DNA of 37,137 nt from CBDUBH01 sp965365345 (GTDB lineage Bacteria; Bacteroidota; Ignavibacteria; Ignavibacteriales; SURF-24), in contig CBDUBH010000027.1 of the NCBI GenBank assembly GCA_965365345.1, positions 1-37,137 on the forward strand. Reading direction: 5' to 3'. The notes under the pieces were generated by a model. The model searched no databases, was not told the origin of the DNA, and was given only the letters and a program-made list of their open reading frames with translations. Of this stretch, positions 7,894-16,566 are shown piece after piece (within the stretch, counting starts at the first letter, position 1; each line of letters opens with the position of its first letter). The position numbers were made by a program, and so were the translations under genes.

Positions 7894-8652
7894 TTATTTT
7901 ACCCTTACACCATCTTTTAAAAATAATTCATCCAATCCTTTTAATGAACCGTCCGGCTCATAAATAATTTCCGGTGAATATTGCAGTGCCCACGCGCGCC
8001 GCATTTTATTTGTATTATTTGCGCCCGATCTATGAAAAACCGTGCTTGAAAAAATAACTATAGAACCTGCTGGACAATTTGCAGAAACGCCTTTTTCAGT
8101 TCCGAAATATCCTTCTCTATCACGAGTTCCTTCAACCGGTTTGTGTAGAATTTTATCTTTTGTTCCCGCAAGAGAATACGGAAGCAAAGCCACAGTTCCG
8201 TTTTCTTCATTTACATCATCTAACGGGATCCATGCATTAACATAGGGTTTATGAATGTGATCTACATAGCCGGAATCCTGGTGCCATGTAAATTCGGCAC
8301 CTTTTTTATCAGTCCCTTTTACTACAAATTGTTCCCAGAATAAATATGCAGTGTCGCCAATTGTTGCTTTGCAAATTTCTGCCATCCTGTCACTGAAAAT
8401 AAATTTGCCTAGATGCGGTCTTTCTTTATAAGAATTAAAAACAAAATATCTGCTGTTTTTTCTGCTTAAATTTAATTCGGTCACTCCTAGTTTTTCCATT
8501 TCTCTATCCTGCGCTGCAATAAGATCCATACATTCTTTACGTATAAACTCCAGTTCTTCATTATCAAAAACTTTTTCCAAAATGAAAAAACCATCTTCCC
8601 GGTATTTTCTTTTTTGATCTTCCGTTATCATCAATTTTTCTTTCGTATTCAT
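7894..8652 (-). CDS. PhyH-family Fe(II)/2-oxoglutarate dioxygenase
   Basis: Predicted non-haem iron oxygenase of 252 residues in the phytanoyl-CoA dioxygenase family. The iron triad is H124, D126 (FTWHQDSGYVDH) and H207 (FHRSGANN), with R218/R219 placed to bind 2-oxoglutarate. VNAWIPLDDVNEENGTVALL is the typical core strand. Members hydroxylate many small molecules, so the substrate is unknown. In carbohydrate clusters, relatives often sit next to Gfo/Idh and cupin genes. It is the last gene of the long minus-strand run, 74 bp after the ABC ATPase gene, with GAGG before the ATG. It needs oxygen, whereas the nearby GRE is destroyed by oxygen. Confidence 0.88.
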   Translation of the reverse strand: MNTKEKLMITEDQKRKYREDGFFILEKVFDNEELEFIRKECMDLIAAQDREMEKLGVTELNLSRKNSRYFVFNSYKERPHLGKFIFSDRMAEICKATIGDTAYLFWEQFVVKGTDKKGAEFTWHQDSGYVDHIHKPYVNAWIPLDDVNEENGTVALLPYSLAGTKDKILHKPVEGTRDREGYFGTEKGVSANCPAGSIVIFSSTVFHRSGANNTNKMRRAWALQYSPEIIYEPDGSLKGLDELFLKDGVRVK

Positions 8653-8726
8653 AATGCCCTCTTATTTTATACAAATTATTTAAATAAAAATTTCAGATAA
8701 AGATTTATTAATTCAATTTTTCCTAA

Positions 8727-9833
8727 TTATGTTATGTTTTTTTCAGTTTCAAAATCAAAAAGATAAATTTTATTCTTATTAAATTTAATCTTTCTTGTAG
8801 ATTGCGGTTTAGGAATTTCACGTGCGGAAACTCTTGCAATAAATTGGGAATCTTCAATATTGAAATACAAAAAAGCTTCATTTCCCATCGGCTCAACAAC
8901 TTCTAAAATTACTTCTGCTTCATGAAAATCTGATTGAAGCGATTGATCATTTTCATCATGAATATCTTCGGGTCTTATTCCGATCCACACTTTTTTGTTA
9001 ATGTAATTTTTCAAGGAATTCAGTTTCAAATTTGACAGATCAACGTTTAATGTTTTGTTAAGCGAACTGAATTTAATTGAATCATTATTTGTAATTATCC
9101 CTTCAAGAAAATTCATTGCAGGACTTCCGATAAAGCCGGCTACAAATTTATTTTCGGGATTATTATATAAATTCAATGGTGTATCGATCTGCTGAACAAA
9201 TCCATCCTTCATCACAACAATTCTGTCCCCCATTGTCATTGCTTCTGTTTGATCATGAGTCACATAGATCATTGTTGCTTCAAGTTTGAGATGAAGTTTT
9301 GAAATTTCGGTTCTCATTTGAACGCGGAGTTTTGCATCAAGATTGCTTAAAGGTTCGTCAAATAAAAAAACTTTCGGTTTGCGGACAATTGCTCTTCCGA
9401 CCGCTACCCGCTGTCTTTCGCCACCGCTTAACGCTTTTGGTTTTCGATCTAAATAATGGCTTAAACCTAATATGGCAGCGGCTTCTGTAACTCTTTGTTT
9501 AATTTCTTCTTTGGGGATTTTGCGTAACTTTAACCCAAATGCCATATTTTCGTAAACACTCATATGCGGATAAAGAGCGTAGTTTTGAAAGACCATTGCA
9601 ATATCGCGATTTTTTGGAGAAACATCATTAACGCGTTTATTATCAATGTAAAGATCACCTTCGGTAATTTCTTCAAGCCCGGCAATCATTCTTAAAGTTG
9701 TTGTTTTTCCGCAACCCGAAGGTCCAACGAGTACAACAAATTCTTTATCCATAACTTCAATGTTCACATCTTTAACGGCAAATTTTCCACCTTCATAAAT
9801 CTTGCCGATATTTTTTAAAACCACATTTGCCAT
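8727..9833 (-). CDS. Sugar ABC transporter ATP-binding protein, UgpC/MalK type
   Basis: Cytoplasmic ATPase of 368 residues that powers import of sugars or sugar derivatives. Walker A is GPSGCGKTTT (37-46), the signature is LSGGERQRVAVGRA (135-148), Walker B is VFLFDEPLSNLDAKLR (155-170) and the H-loop is YVTHDQTEAM. The C-terminal 130 residues are the OB-fold/TOBE regulatory part of the MalK/UgpC/MsmK group, with the typical IGIRPEDI motif. It follows the solute-binding lipoprotein gene by 27 bp. Neither permease subunit is in the window. MsmK-type ATPases can serve several importers, so the permeases may be elsewhere. Confidence 0.95.
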   Translation of the reverse strand: MANVVLKNIGKIYEGGKFAVKDVNIEVMDKEFVVLVGPSGCGKTTTLRMIAGLEEITEGDLYIDNKRVNDVSPKNRDIAMVFQNYALYPHMSVYENMAFGLKLRKIPKEEIKQRVTEAAAILGLSHYLDRKPKALSGGERQRVAVGRAIVRKPKVFLFDEPLSNLDAKLRVQMRTEISKLHLKLEATMIYVTHDQTEAMTMGDRIVVMKDGFVQQIDTPLNLYNNPENKFVAGFIGSPAMNFLEGIITNNDSIKFSSLNKTLNVDLSNLKLNSLKNYINKKVWIGIRPEDIHDENDQSLQSDFHEAEVILEVVEPMGNEAFLYFNIEDSQFIARVSAREIPKPQSTRKIKFNKNKIYLFDFETEKNIT

Positions 9834-9860
9834 ATTTTTTCCGCTGTATTTTTTTAAAAT

Positions 9861-11174
9861 TTATTTTTTGCCTAGTAAATTATTTGATTTTTCAGCAGCT
9901 TCATCAAGCGCTTGTTTAGGTGACTTATTACCGATTAAAGTTTGTTCGATCGCATCTGCAATAAATTGATTTATATTAACATAATATTTTTCGATCTTTG
10001 GTCTTTGTCTTGCAAATTCAATTTGTGCAACAAAATTTTTCATTGCCCTGTCCTTTTCCAAAAATTCCAGATACTCTTTTCTTTCAAGCACTGATCTTTT
10101 AACAGGTAAATATCCTGAACTCATTGAAAACATTGATTGAATTTCAGGCTGAGTAATCCATTTTACAAATTTCCAAGCGGCTTCGGGATTTTTGCTTTGC
10201 TTAAATATTGCAAGACTTTCACCGGCAATATAAGTTGCTTTTCCTTCAGGGCCTTCGGGCAAAGATGCAACTTCCCAATTGATATTTTTCATTTTTCTGA
10301 ATGTCGGCAAATCCCATGGTCCATCCATTATCATTGAAATACTACCGGAAGCCAATCCCATATCGTGTGTAAAAGAATAATTACTGAAATTAAGCTGATC
10401 ATAAATTTCTTTCCATAAAGTTAATGCTTTAACTCCTGCTTCTGAATTGAACAAAACTCTTGTTTGATTTGAATCAATTATTTCACCGCCTGCCTGCCAA
10501 ACAAAAGGAGTCCATTGAAGCACCATCCAAATACTTAAAGGACCTGAACCCGGATATGCAGGGACATAAAATCCGTATTGATCAGTTTTTCCGTCTTTGT
10601 TTTTATCAACGGTTAACTTTTTTGAATATTCCTTTAACTCAGCCCAGGTTTTTGGCGGAGTATCCGGATCAATTCCTGCTGCTTTAAAATGATCTTTATT
10701 ATAGACAATTGCAAGCACTGTTGCTTCCATAGGAAGAGCATACAAAATATCTTTATGTGTAAAAGATCCTAACAGTTGAGGAAAAAAATCTGCCATCTCT
10801 TCTTTTGAAATTCCATTTTCGCCTTCAATAAAATTCTGCATCGGGAAAATTGCATCTGATTCAACAAGTTTATCAAGAAAATCAGCATGTACCCAGCTAA
10901 TATCAGGCGCAGTTTTACTTTGGATAGATGCAATTAATTTCTGTATCAAAGCATCACCGGTAGGAACGTATTGTGCATCAATTTTGATATCAGGATTTTC
11001 GCGTTCAAATCTTTCTATCAATTCATTTAATGCCGGAATTGTTGTTGCGACAAAACTATGCCAAAAAATAATTTTGATTCGCTTATCATTCCCGTTTTGA
11101 TTACAGGAAATAAATATAAATGATAATAGAATTACCAAAATATATTTAATAATATTTTTAACTTTTTTTATCAT
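9861..11174 (-). CDS. Sugar ABC transporter solute-binding lipoprotein (family 1)
   Basis: Extracytoplasmic binding protein of 437 residues for an oligosaccharide or sugar-derivative importer. A lipoprotein signal (hydrophobic stretch 11-22) ends in a lipobox with the acylated cysteine at C24. KIIFWHSF at the mature N-terminus, YALPMEATVLAIVYNKDHF, TPPKTWAELKEYSKKLT and EAAWKFVKWI are typical of family 1 (UgpB/MalE-like) proteins. The start codon overlaps the nucleoside hydrolase stop by 4 bp (ATGA), showing translational coupling. The ligand is not predictable from sequence. Context suggests a pentose-containing oligosaccharide. Confidence 0.93.
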   Translation of the reverse strand: MIKKVKNIIKYILVILLSFIFISCNQNGNDKRIKIIFWHSFVATTIPALNELIERFERENPDIKIDAQYVPTGDALIQKLIASIQSKTAPDISWVHADFLDKLVESDAIFPMQNFIEGENGISKEEMADFFPQLLGSFTHKDILYALPMEATVLAIVYNKDHFKAAGIDPDTPPKTWAELKEYSKKLTVDKNKDGKTDQYGFYVPAYPGSGPLSIWMVLQWTPFVWQAGGEIIDSNQTRVLFNSEAGVKALTLWKEIYDQLNFSNYSFTHDMGLASGSISMIMDGPWDLPTFRKMKNINWEVASLPEGPEGKATYIAGESLAIFKQSKNPEAAWKFVKWITQPEIQSMFSMSSGYLPVKRSVLERKEYLEFLEKDRAMKNFVAQIEFARQRPKIEKYYVNINQFIADAIEQTLIGNKSPKQALDEAAEKSNNLLGKK

Positions 11175-12049
11175 TTAAATACTGAAAAATATTCTTCAAA
11201 GAATTTTTCTTTATTTACATTAACTGCTATTTCATGTTTCCCGTTTTCATCTGTTTGCCAATTGGTAAATCCTGCATTTTCATTATCATTCAATTCCATA
11301 GAAACATTTCCTTTTTCAAACTCGCAAATTTCATCATTAAAAATAACTGCTGCTGCAAGAGGATCATGAAATGTTACAGTTTGAGAATAATCATACCAAT
11401 GCTGTGCGTAATCTTGCAATGGTTTAAATATTTCTTTACTGAATTTATCTTTGAATTCCTGAGAGTTCATTGTTACTTGCGAAGTAACATCAATTCCAAT
11501 AGATCTATGAGTTTTTAAATTTGCTTTATAGACAATATCAGATGCGTGATAATCACCTTTTGCATTCCATTCAAGTTTGTTCCATCCTTCAACTTTATGT
11601 TTAAAATAGCCGCACATCATTACAAGTCCTTTTAACAATGATGGAATCTCTTCATCAACTTTGAAAAGTAATCCGATATTTGTTAAAGGTCCGATCGTTA
11701 AAAGTGTTACTTCACCCGGATTTTCTCTTATAGTTTTTCGCATAAATTCAATTGCTTTACCATTCGGAAAATCTTTTTTATGTTTCCATTTTTCCAGCGA
11801 TTTTGTCTGTTGTGCAATTTTCTGCTGCTGTTCGATAATCAACGGAGATGAAACTCCCGGAAAGATCGGAATATCTTTGCCGGCTAAAAGGCAAAGTGAA
11901 CTTGCAAGCATGGCCCTTTTTTCAGGCTCACCGGTAACAGTTGTAATTCCAAGCAATTCACATTTAGGATTTGCCAAAAGATAAGTCAGGCAAATTGCAT
12001 CATCTATATCAGTACCTATATCAGTATCAAGTAATATTTTTGCTGCCAT
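11171..12049 (-). CDS. Nucleoside hydrolase (IUNH family)
   Basis: Predicted N-ribosyl hydrolase of 292 residues that splits a nucleoside or related ribofuranoside into base and sugar. The calcium/ribose site DTDIGTDIDDA is at 8-18, and the later family motifs WNAKGDYHASDIV (161-173) and FHDPLAAAV (227-235) are present. Members embedded in sugar operons may act on other N- or O-furanosides, so the nucleoside specificity is open. Its start lies 23 bp inside the end of the xylulokinase gene, and its end overlaps the solute-binding protein start. The four genes from the kinase to the ABC ATPase therefore form a tightly coupled block. No signal peptide, so cytoplasmic. Confidence 0.9.
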   Translation of the reverse strand: MAAKILLDTDIGTDIDDAICLTYLLANPKCELLGITTVTGEPEKRAMLASSLCLLAGKDIPIFPGVSSPLIIEQQQKIAQQTKSLEKWKHKKDFPNGKAIEFMRKTIRENPGEVTLLTIGPLTNIGLLFKVDEEIPSLLKGLVMMCGYFKHKVEGWNKLEWNAKGDYHASDIVYKANLKTHRSIGIDVTSQVTMNSQEFKDKFSKEIFKPLQDYAQHWYDYSQTVTFHDPLAAAVIFNDEICEFEKGNVSMELNDNENAGFTNWQTDENGKHEIAVNVNKEKFFEEYFSVFK

Positions 12050-13583
12050 AATGTTTTTCCGTTATATCAGAAACTTCCTCAAATGAATTTTTTAATTGAT
12101 CATATAATCTTTTGTAAACTTGATAATAATCGTTATAAATTACTGACCTTTGTTTGTCGGGATAAATTGAAGTTGCCTTTTTCAAAATGTTCTCGCATGC
12201 TTCGTTTACACTTTTATAAAATCCCGCACCTGTTGCAGCAATGATTGCAGCGCCGTATGGAGCGCCTTCAGTACAAGTTAAAGTATAAATCTCAGCATTA
12301 AAAAGATCAGCGATAATACTTTTCCACAAGTTACTTTTTGCACCGCCGCCCGATATAACTATACTTTCTGCTTTAATTCCGAAATTTGAAATCAATTCAA
12401 AACAATCTTTTAAACTGTATGAAACTCCTTCTAATATTGCCCGTGTGAAATGAGATTTTGTATGCCGGATATTTATTCCGAAGAAACCACCTTTTGCAAA
12501 AGGATCCGGATGTGGAGTTCTTTCTCCGGTTAAATAAGGAAGAAAAATTAGCCCATCACTCCCGGGAGAAACCGTTTCTGCCTTTTCAGTAAGGATCTCA
12601 TAAACATCTTTTTTTAATTTTCCGGATTCAATTATTTCTTCTAATGCAAAATTATCTCTGAACCATCTGAAAGATCCGGCTGCCGAAAGTGTAACTCCCA
12701 TTAAATGCCATTTATTTTCAACAGCGTGACAAAACGCATGCAATTTCCCTTCCTTTTCAAATCTGTATTTTTCCGAATGTGTAAATACAACCCCGGAAGT
12801 TCCCAATACAATTGAAACTATTCCTTCTTTTATTGCACCTGTACCAACTGCACCTGCGGCTTGGTCTCCACCCCCTGCAAATACAGGAGTCCCGTCAATT
12901 AATCCGGTTGCACTTGCAGCTTCATGACATATTTTTCCGGTTTGATAAGTTGATTCAACAACTTCCGGTAGCCATTCAAATGGAATTTCAAGTTTATTCA
13001 AAATATCATTTGACCATTTTCTTTCTTTAACATTTAGTAAAGATGTTCCGCTGGCATCAGATACATCAGTAAAATATTCGTTGGTCAGTTTAAATCTGAT
13101 ATAATCTTTTGGAAGAAGAATTTTCTTAATGCTGTCATAAATCTCAGGATTGTTGTTTTTAAGCCAGATTATTTTTGGTGCGGTAAATCCCGGCAAAACT
13201 GCATTTCCGGTTATTTTAAGTAAATTTTCAAATCCTATTTTATCAGTAATTTCTAAGCACTCTTTTGCTGTCCGCTGATCGTTCCACATTATACACGGAT
13301 ATAATGATTTCCCATTTTTATCTAATGTAACAAGTCCGTGCATTTGTCCGGTCAATCCGATTCCTTTAACTTCTCCGGGTTTAATCTTTCCATTTGATAA
13401 AATTTCACTTATGCTTTTACAAACTGCAATCCACCAATCTTCCGGATTTTGTTCAGCCCAAAGCGGATGAGTATTATACATCTGATATTCATGGGTAGAA
13501 GTAGAAATAACTGAACCGTTCACATCCATTAAGATTGCTTTCGCGCCGGTTGTTCCGATATCAATTCCGATAAAGTAAATCAT
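12027..13583 (-). CDS. xylB: Xylulokinase (FGGY family)
   Basis: ATP-dependent kinase of 518 residues making D-xylulose 5-phosphate for the pentose phosphate pathway. Signatures specific to XylB are visible: GIDIGTTGAKAILMD (6-20), GLTGQMHGLV (76-85), WNDQRT (100-105), the catalytic-Asp region GGGDQAAGAVG (D240), LGTSGVVF and HAFCHAV. Length matches the family. A xylose isomerase of the usual type is not in the window, so the xylulose must come from elsewhere or from a different enzyme. It is 65 bp after an aldo/keto reductase gene and overlaps the nucleoside hydrolase. No Shine-Dalgarno site is clear. The xylulose assignment is likely; other ketopentoses are possible. Confidence 0.92.
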   Translation of the reverse strand: MIYFIGIDIGTTGAKAILMDVNGSVISTSTHEYQMYNTHPLWAEQNPEDWWIAVCKSISEILSNGKIKPGEVKGIGLTGQMHGLVTLDKNGKSLYPCIMWNDQRTAKECLEITDKIGFENLLKITGNAVLPGFTAPKIIWLKNNNPEIYDSIKKILLPKDYIRFKLTNEYFTDVSDASGTSLLNVKERKWSNDILNKLEIPFEWLPEVVESTYQTGKICHEAASATGLIDGTPVFAGGGDQAAGAVGTGAIKEGIVSIVLGTSGVVFTHSEKYRFEKEGKLHAFCHAVENKWHLMGVTLSAAGSFRWFRDNFALEEIIESGKLKKDVYEILTEKAETVSPGSDGLIFLPYLTGERTPHPDPFAKGGFFGINIRHTKSHFTRAILEGVSYSLKDCFELISNFGIKAESIVISGGGAKSNLWKSIIADLFNAEIYTLTCTEGAPYGAAIIAATGAGFYKSVNEACENILKKATSIYPDKQRSVIYNDYYQVYKRLYDQLKNSFEEVSDITEKHYGSKNIT

Positions 13584-13648
13584 AATTTTTCTAAATATTT
13601 AATAAATAATTATTCTTTTAATTTTATTTTAATTCCATAAAGAAAATT

Positions 13649-14707
13649 TTATGCGCCTTCTTTGATTTCATATTTTGCAAGAATATTAAAATATCTTTCC
13701 ATTCTTTTCTTTTTAAAAACATCAAAATACCAATGCGGATAAATTCTCTTCGGTTCACTTATTTCATCAAGATCTTTCATTTCTTTTCCGGTTAATTTCC
13801 ATTCTGCTGTTTTGATATTTTCTACAAGTTGTTTTTCATTTCTTGCGCCAATAATTACTGATGTTATTCCGGGTTTTTGTAAAGCATAATTTAAAGCAAT
13901 CTGACTCATTGGTACATTTCTATCTTTGGAAATATTTTCCATCATGGAAATTATTTTTTCACCTTGTTCTACATCATAAGGAAAGTGCTGCCCTTCTCCT
14001 TTTAATCTTGTTCCTTTCGGCCAACTTTTTCCTTTTCTGTATTTACCTGATAAAATACCACCATGTAAAGGACTCCAAACTATTATTCCGATTTTTTGAT
14101 CTAGACAAACCGGTATTGTTTCATATTCAAGATCACGTCCAACCAAAGAGTAGTAGGCTTGCAAGCTTATAATTTTGTTTAGATTATTTCTTTCGGAAAT
14201 TGACATCACTTTCATGATCTGCCAGGCAAAGAAATTTGAAATTCCGATATATCTTACTTTCCCATCTTTTACCAATTGATCCAAAGCTGACATCATTTCT
14301 TCCAATGGTGTCATAAAATCAAACGAATGAACCTGATAAAGATCAATATAATCAGTATTCAAACGCTTCAAACTATCATCACATGCTTTTAACAAATGTT
14401 GGCGAGAATGACCTTCATCATTCAGTCCCATTCCCATTCTGCCTTCACCTTTAGTAGCAATTATGACATCTTTGCGTTTCTTACCGAGCGCTTTTCCAAG
14501 CATTGTTTCAGAAATTCCGTTAGAATAAACATCAGCAGTATCAAAAAAATTTAAACCATTATCAATTGCGATGCCGGTTAATCTATTTGCATCCTTCTGT
14601 TCCTGAATTCCCAAATGCGTCCAGCCTGTTTTGCTTGTAAAAGTCATTACACCGAAACATATTTCAGAGACCTGTAATCCGGAATTTCCTAAAAATCGAT
14701 AATTCAT
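13649..14707 (-). CDS. Aldo/keto reductase
   Basis: NADPH-dependent oxidoreductase of 352 residues with the complete catalytic tetrad: D56, Y61 (NFFDTADVYSNG), K86 (VIIATKGEG) and H127 (YIDLYQVHSFD). The C-terminal nucleotide-binding segment SVIIGARNEKQLVENI is also present. Overall it resembles the YajO/Tas-like (AKR11-13) bacterial group acting on sugars and small carbonyls; substrate unknown. AGGAT precedes the ATG. It sits 4 bp after the bicupin gene and before xylulokinase, suggesting interconversion of a keto sugar and its alcohol. A second one is at 35627-36643. Confidence 0.93.
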   Translation of the reverse strand: MNYRFLGNSGLQVSEICFGVMTFTSKTGWTHLGIQEQKDANRLTGIAIDNGLNFFDTADVYSNGISETMLGKALGKKRKDVIIATKGEGRMGMGLNDEGHSRQHLLKACDDSLKRLNTDYIDLYQVHSFDFMTPLEEMMSALDQLVKDGKVRYIGISNFFAWQIMKVMSISERNNLNKIISLQAYYSLVGRDLEYETIPVCLDQKIGIIVWSPLHGGILSGKYRKGKSWPKGTRLKGEGQHFPYDVEQGEKIISMMENISKDRNVPMSQIALNYALQKPGITSVIIGARNEKQLVENIKTAEWKLTGKEMKDLDEISEPKRIYPHWYFDVFKKKRMERYFNILAKYEIKEGA

Positions 14708-14710
14708 TTT

Positions 14711-15334
14711 TTATCCTGATTTATTTACTTTACTTTTGTGAGTATGATCCCATAAATGTCCGAGTCTTTTTTCACCTTTTAAAGTTGTTTCAAAATAAAT
14801 TCCGTGAATTTTTTTATTTACTTTTGGAAGGTCGTGATGTTCTCCTGCTTTTGTTGCAATACAATCTCCGGCTTTAAAGTTATATTTTATTCCTTCCGAA
14901 ACTGCAACTCCGCTTCCTTTCAATATTATCCAATATTCATCGCAATCATGATAATGATTATCAAAATCTGTTTCTCTTTCATAATCAACCGGATCGCCAA
15001 TATTTACCGGCTTTAAACTGTTTTCCATTGTGAAGATTCCGTAATTTCCAATTTCATTTTCCCAATTTCCCTGAATTACGGTCATAAACGCTTTTTCACT
15101 TATAGAATTAATATTCAGGGTTTTTAATTCCGTTAAAATGGATTTTCCCTGTAGAAAAATATCCTTGGTTTTTTCAAAGCTCACTTCACAATTTCCTTCG
15201 ATAAAAAATATCGCCATCTTTGAAAAATGATTTTCAATTTCTACCGGATCCTCTTTTTTAATTTCGAAGTTTTTTATTTTTTTTACTTCGCACCAGTCCG
15301 GAAAATTATTATTTGAAATTTTTATTAACGGCAT
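14711..15334 (-). CDS. Cupin protein, probably bicupin, sugar-related
   Basis: Cytoplasmic protein of 207 residues. The C-terminal cupin (about 105-195) has a full metal site, H127, H129, E133 and H166 or H167, in DNHYHDCDEYWIILKGSG and TKAGEHHDLP. The N-terminal half has beta-rich sequence like a second, degenerate cupin (FIEGNCEVSFEK) without metal residues. Function is not recognised. Possible roles are sugar isomerase or epimerase, or a ligand-binding partner. Only 3 bp separate it from each neighbour: a PMI-like cupin before it and an aldo/keto reductase after it. That spacing points to a joint step in sugar conversion. Confidence 0.75.
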   Translation of the reverse strand: MPLIKISNNNFPDWCEVKKIKNFEIKKEDPVEIENHFSKMAIFFIEGNCEVSFEKTKDIFLQGKSILTELKTLNINSISEKAFMTVIQGNWENEIGNYGIFTMENSLKPVNIGDPVDYERETDFDNHYHDCDEYWIILKGSGVAVSEGIKYNFKAGDCIATKAGEHHDLPKVNKKIHGIYFETTLKGEKRLGHLWDHTHKSKVNKSG

Positions 15335-15337
15335 TTT

Positions 15338-16522
15338 TTAGGAAATTATTGGAACATTTTTATTTACACCCGGACCAAAAAATTTAATTATTTCAAGATC
15401 TTCATTTCCGGTATTTATAATTTCAACTCCTTCAATAGCACTGTCATGCACTACAAGCAATTCATCTCTTTCGAAATTTCCGGCTTCAACTTCTACTCCG
15501 CCAAAATTACCGGAACCACGCCAAACAAGAATATTATAAACTCCATCATCTTTTGTAAAATATCTTTCTCCTTTTTTCACATAGATCTTTTTTCCGCTGA
15601 ATTTATTTGTGTTGTAAAAAATCCAATATTCTTTACTGTTTTTTTGAATTGTATCTTTAATTAAAACCGGCGGAGTATGCCGATTCTTATAGAAATTTGG
15701 GTCACCGGAAATTTCCCAATCTATCATTTCAAGAATTATTTTTTCACCGTATTTTTCTCTATCTTCATCCCGTACATCTTTCCACAAAAGGTCTTTTGAG
15801 ATATTTGTATCTCCGACTTTCGCCTGCATCATTGCGAAAACATCAGAATCTTCTTGAAGTTCTATTGTAAGCGCAGAGCCGGGTGCGTGTGTAACTCCTG
15901 ATGGGACATGAAATCCGTCACCTTCAATTTGATTATACGAAAATGCGTGCTGCAGAATTCCGTCATCTTGCCAATCAATTAAATGAGGCAATAACAGATC
16001 ATATTTTTTTTCTTTTACGATGTATGGATGAACACCAAAAAACGTTTCGGGATGCTTACCTTTTTCAACTCCTTCAGGAAAATAATATGCTTCATCTTTA
16101 GAATTTCTTCCTACCAGACTAGCGTGTCTTTGCATCTGATGAATGTGGTAAGGAAGTCTATCTGCATAATCAAAAATTTTTGCAAGTCTTCCTAAACCCC
16201 TATGCAATTTTGAATATTCCTTCCCCAGAATTAATTCAGGTAAAACTTCAACAGCATCTTTTAACGTTATTTCAGTTTCATAATCAATTTGCAATGTGCT
16301 AAGTCCTTCATTTTTAACTGATACTTTATTATCAGCTTTTGTAGTGGAAGCCAGCCATCTCTCGCAAATTCCGCCGCGTTCTCCCAAATTATATAAAGAT
16401 TCATCTAAGCCGAGTCTTTTGCCGGGAGCTATGAAATTCCTTGCAACCCAAGCAGGATTTAATTTTAATATTCCATTATTATTTTTAATTTCATCTTCGA
16501 TTAGTTTTATAATTTCTTTCAT
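15338..16522 (-). CDS. Cupin protein related to class I mannose-6-phosphate isomerase
   Basis: Protein of 394 residues without signal peptide. The metal-site pattern of type I phosphomannose isomerase is visible: H126-x-H128 (LPYHIHQMQRHASLVG), E144 (KDEAYYFP) and H212 in HVPSGVTHAPGS. The C-terminal part has a second beta-rich cupin-like segment without these residues. The overall match is distant, and the N-terminal 100 residues are not recognised. It probably isomerises an unphosphorylated or unusual sugar. AAGGA precedes the ATG. It is packed between an SDR and a bicupin gene in a tight three- or four-gene block. Confidence 0.65.
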   Translation of the reverse strand: MKEIIKLIEDEIKNNNGILKLNPAWVARNFIAPGKRLGLDESLYNLGERGGICERWLASTTKADNKVSVKNEGLSTLQIDYETEITLKDAVEVLPELILGKEYSKLHRGLGRLAKIFDYADRLPYHIHQMQRHASLVGRNSKDEAYYFPEGVEKGKHPETFFGVHPYIVKEKKYDLLLPHLIDWQDDGILQHAFSYNQIEGDGFHVPSGVTHAPGSALTIELQEDSDVFAMMQAKVGDTNISKDLLWKDVRDEDREKYGEKIILEMIDWEISGDPNFYKNRHTPPVLIKDTIQKNSKEYWIFYNTNKFSGKKIYVKKGERYFTKDDGVYNILVWRGSGNFGGVEVEAGNFERDELLVVHDSAIEGVEIINTGNEDLEIIKFFGPGVNKNVPIIS

Positions 16523-16566
16523 TTTATTTTCCTTGCAGGTACTAAATATTAAATTTTGTTTTAATG

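Noticed and set aside
8653..8726. Separate promoter before the dioxygenase gene
   Set aside because: The 74 bp gap is the largest in the long run, but only generic AT-rich sequence is visible, with no convincing pair of promoter boxes.
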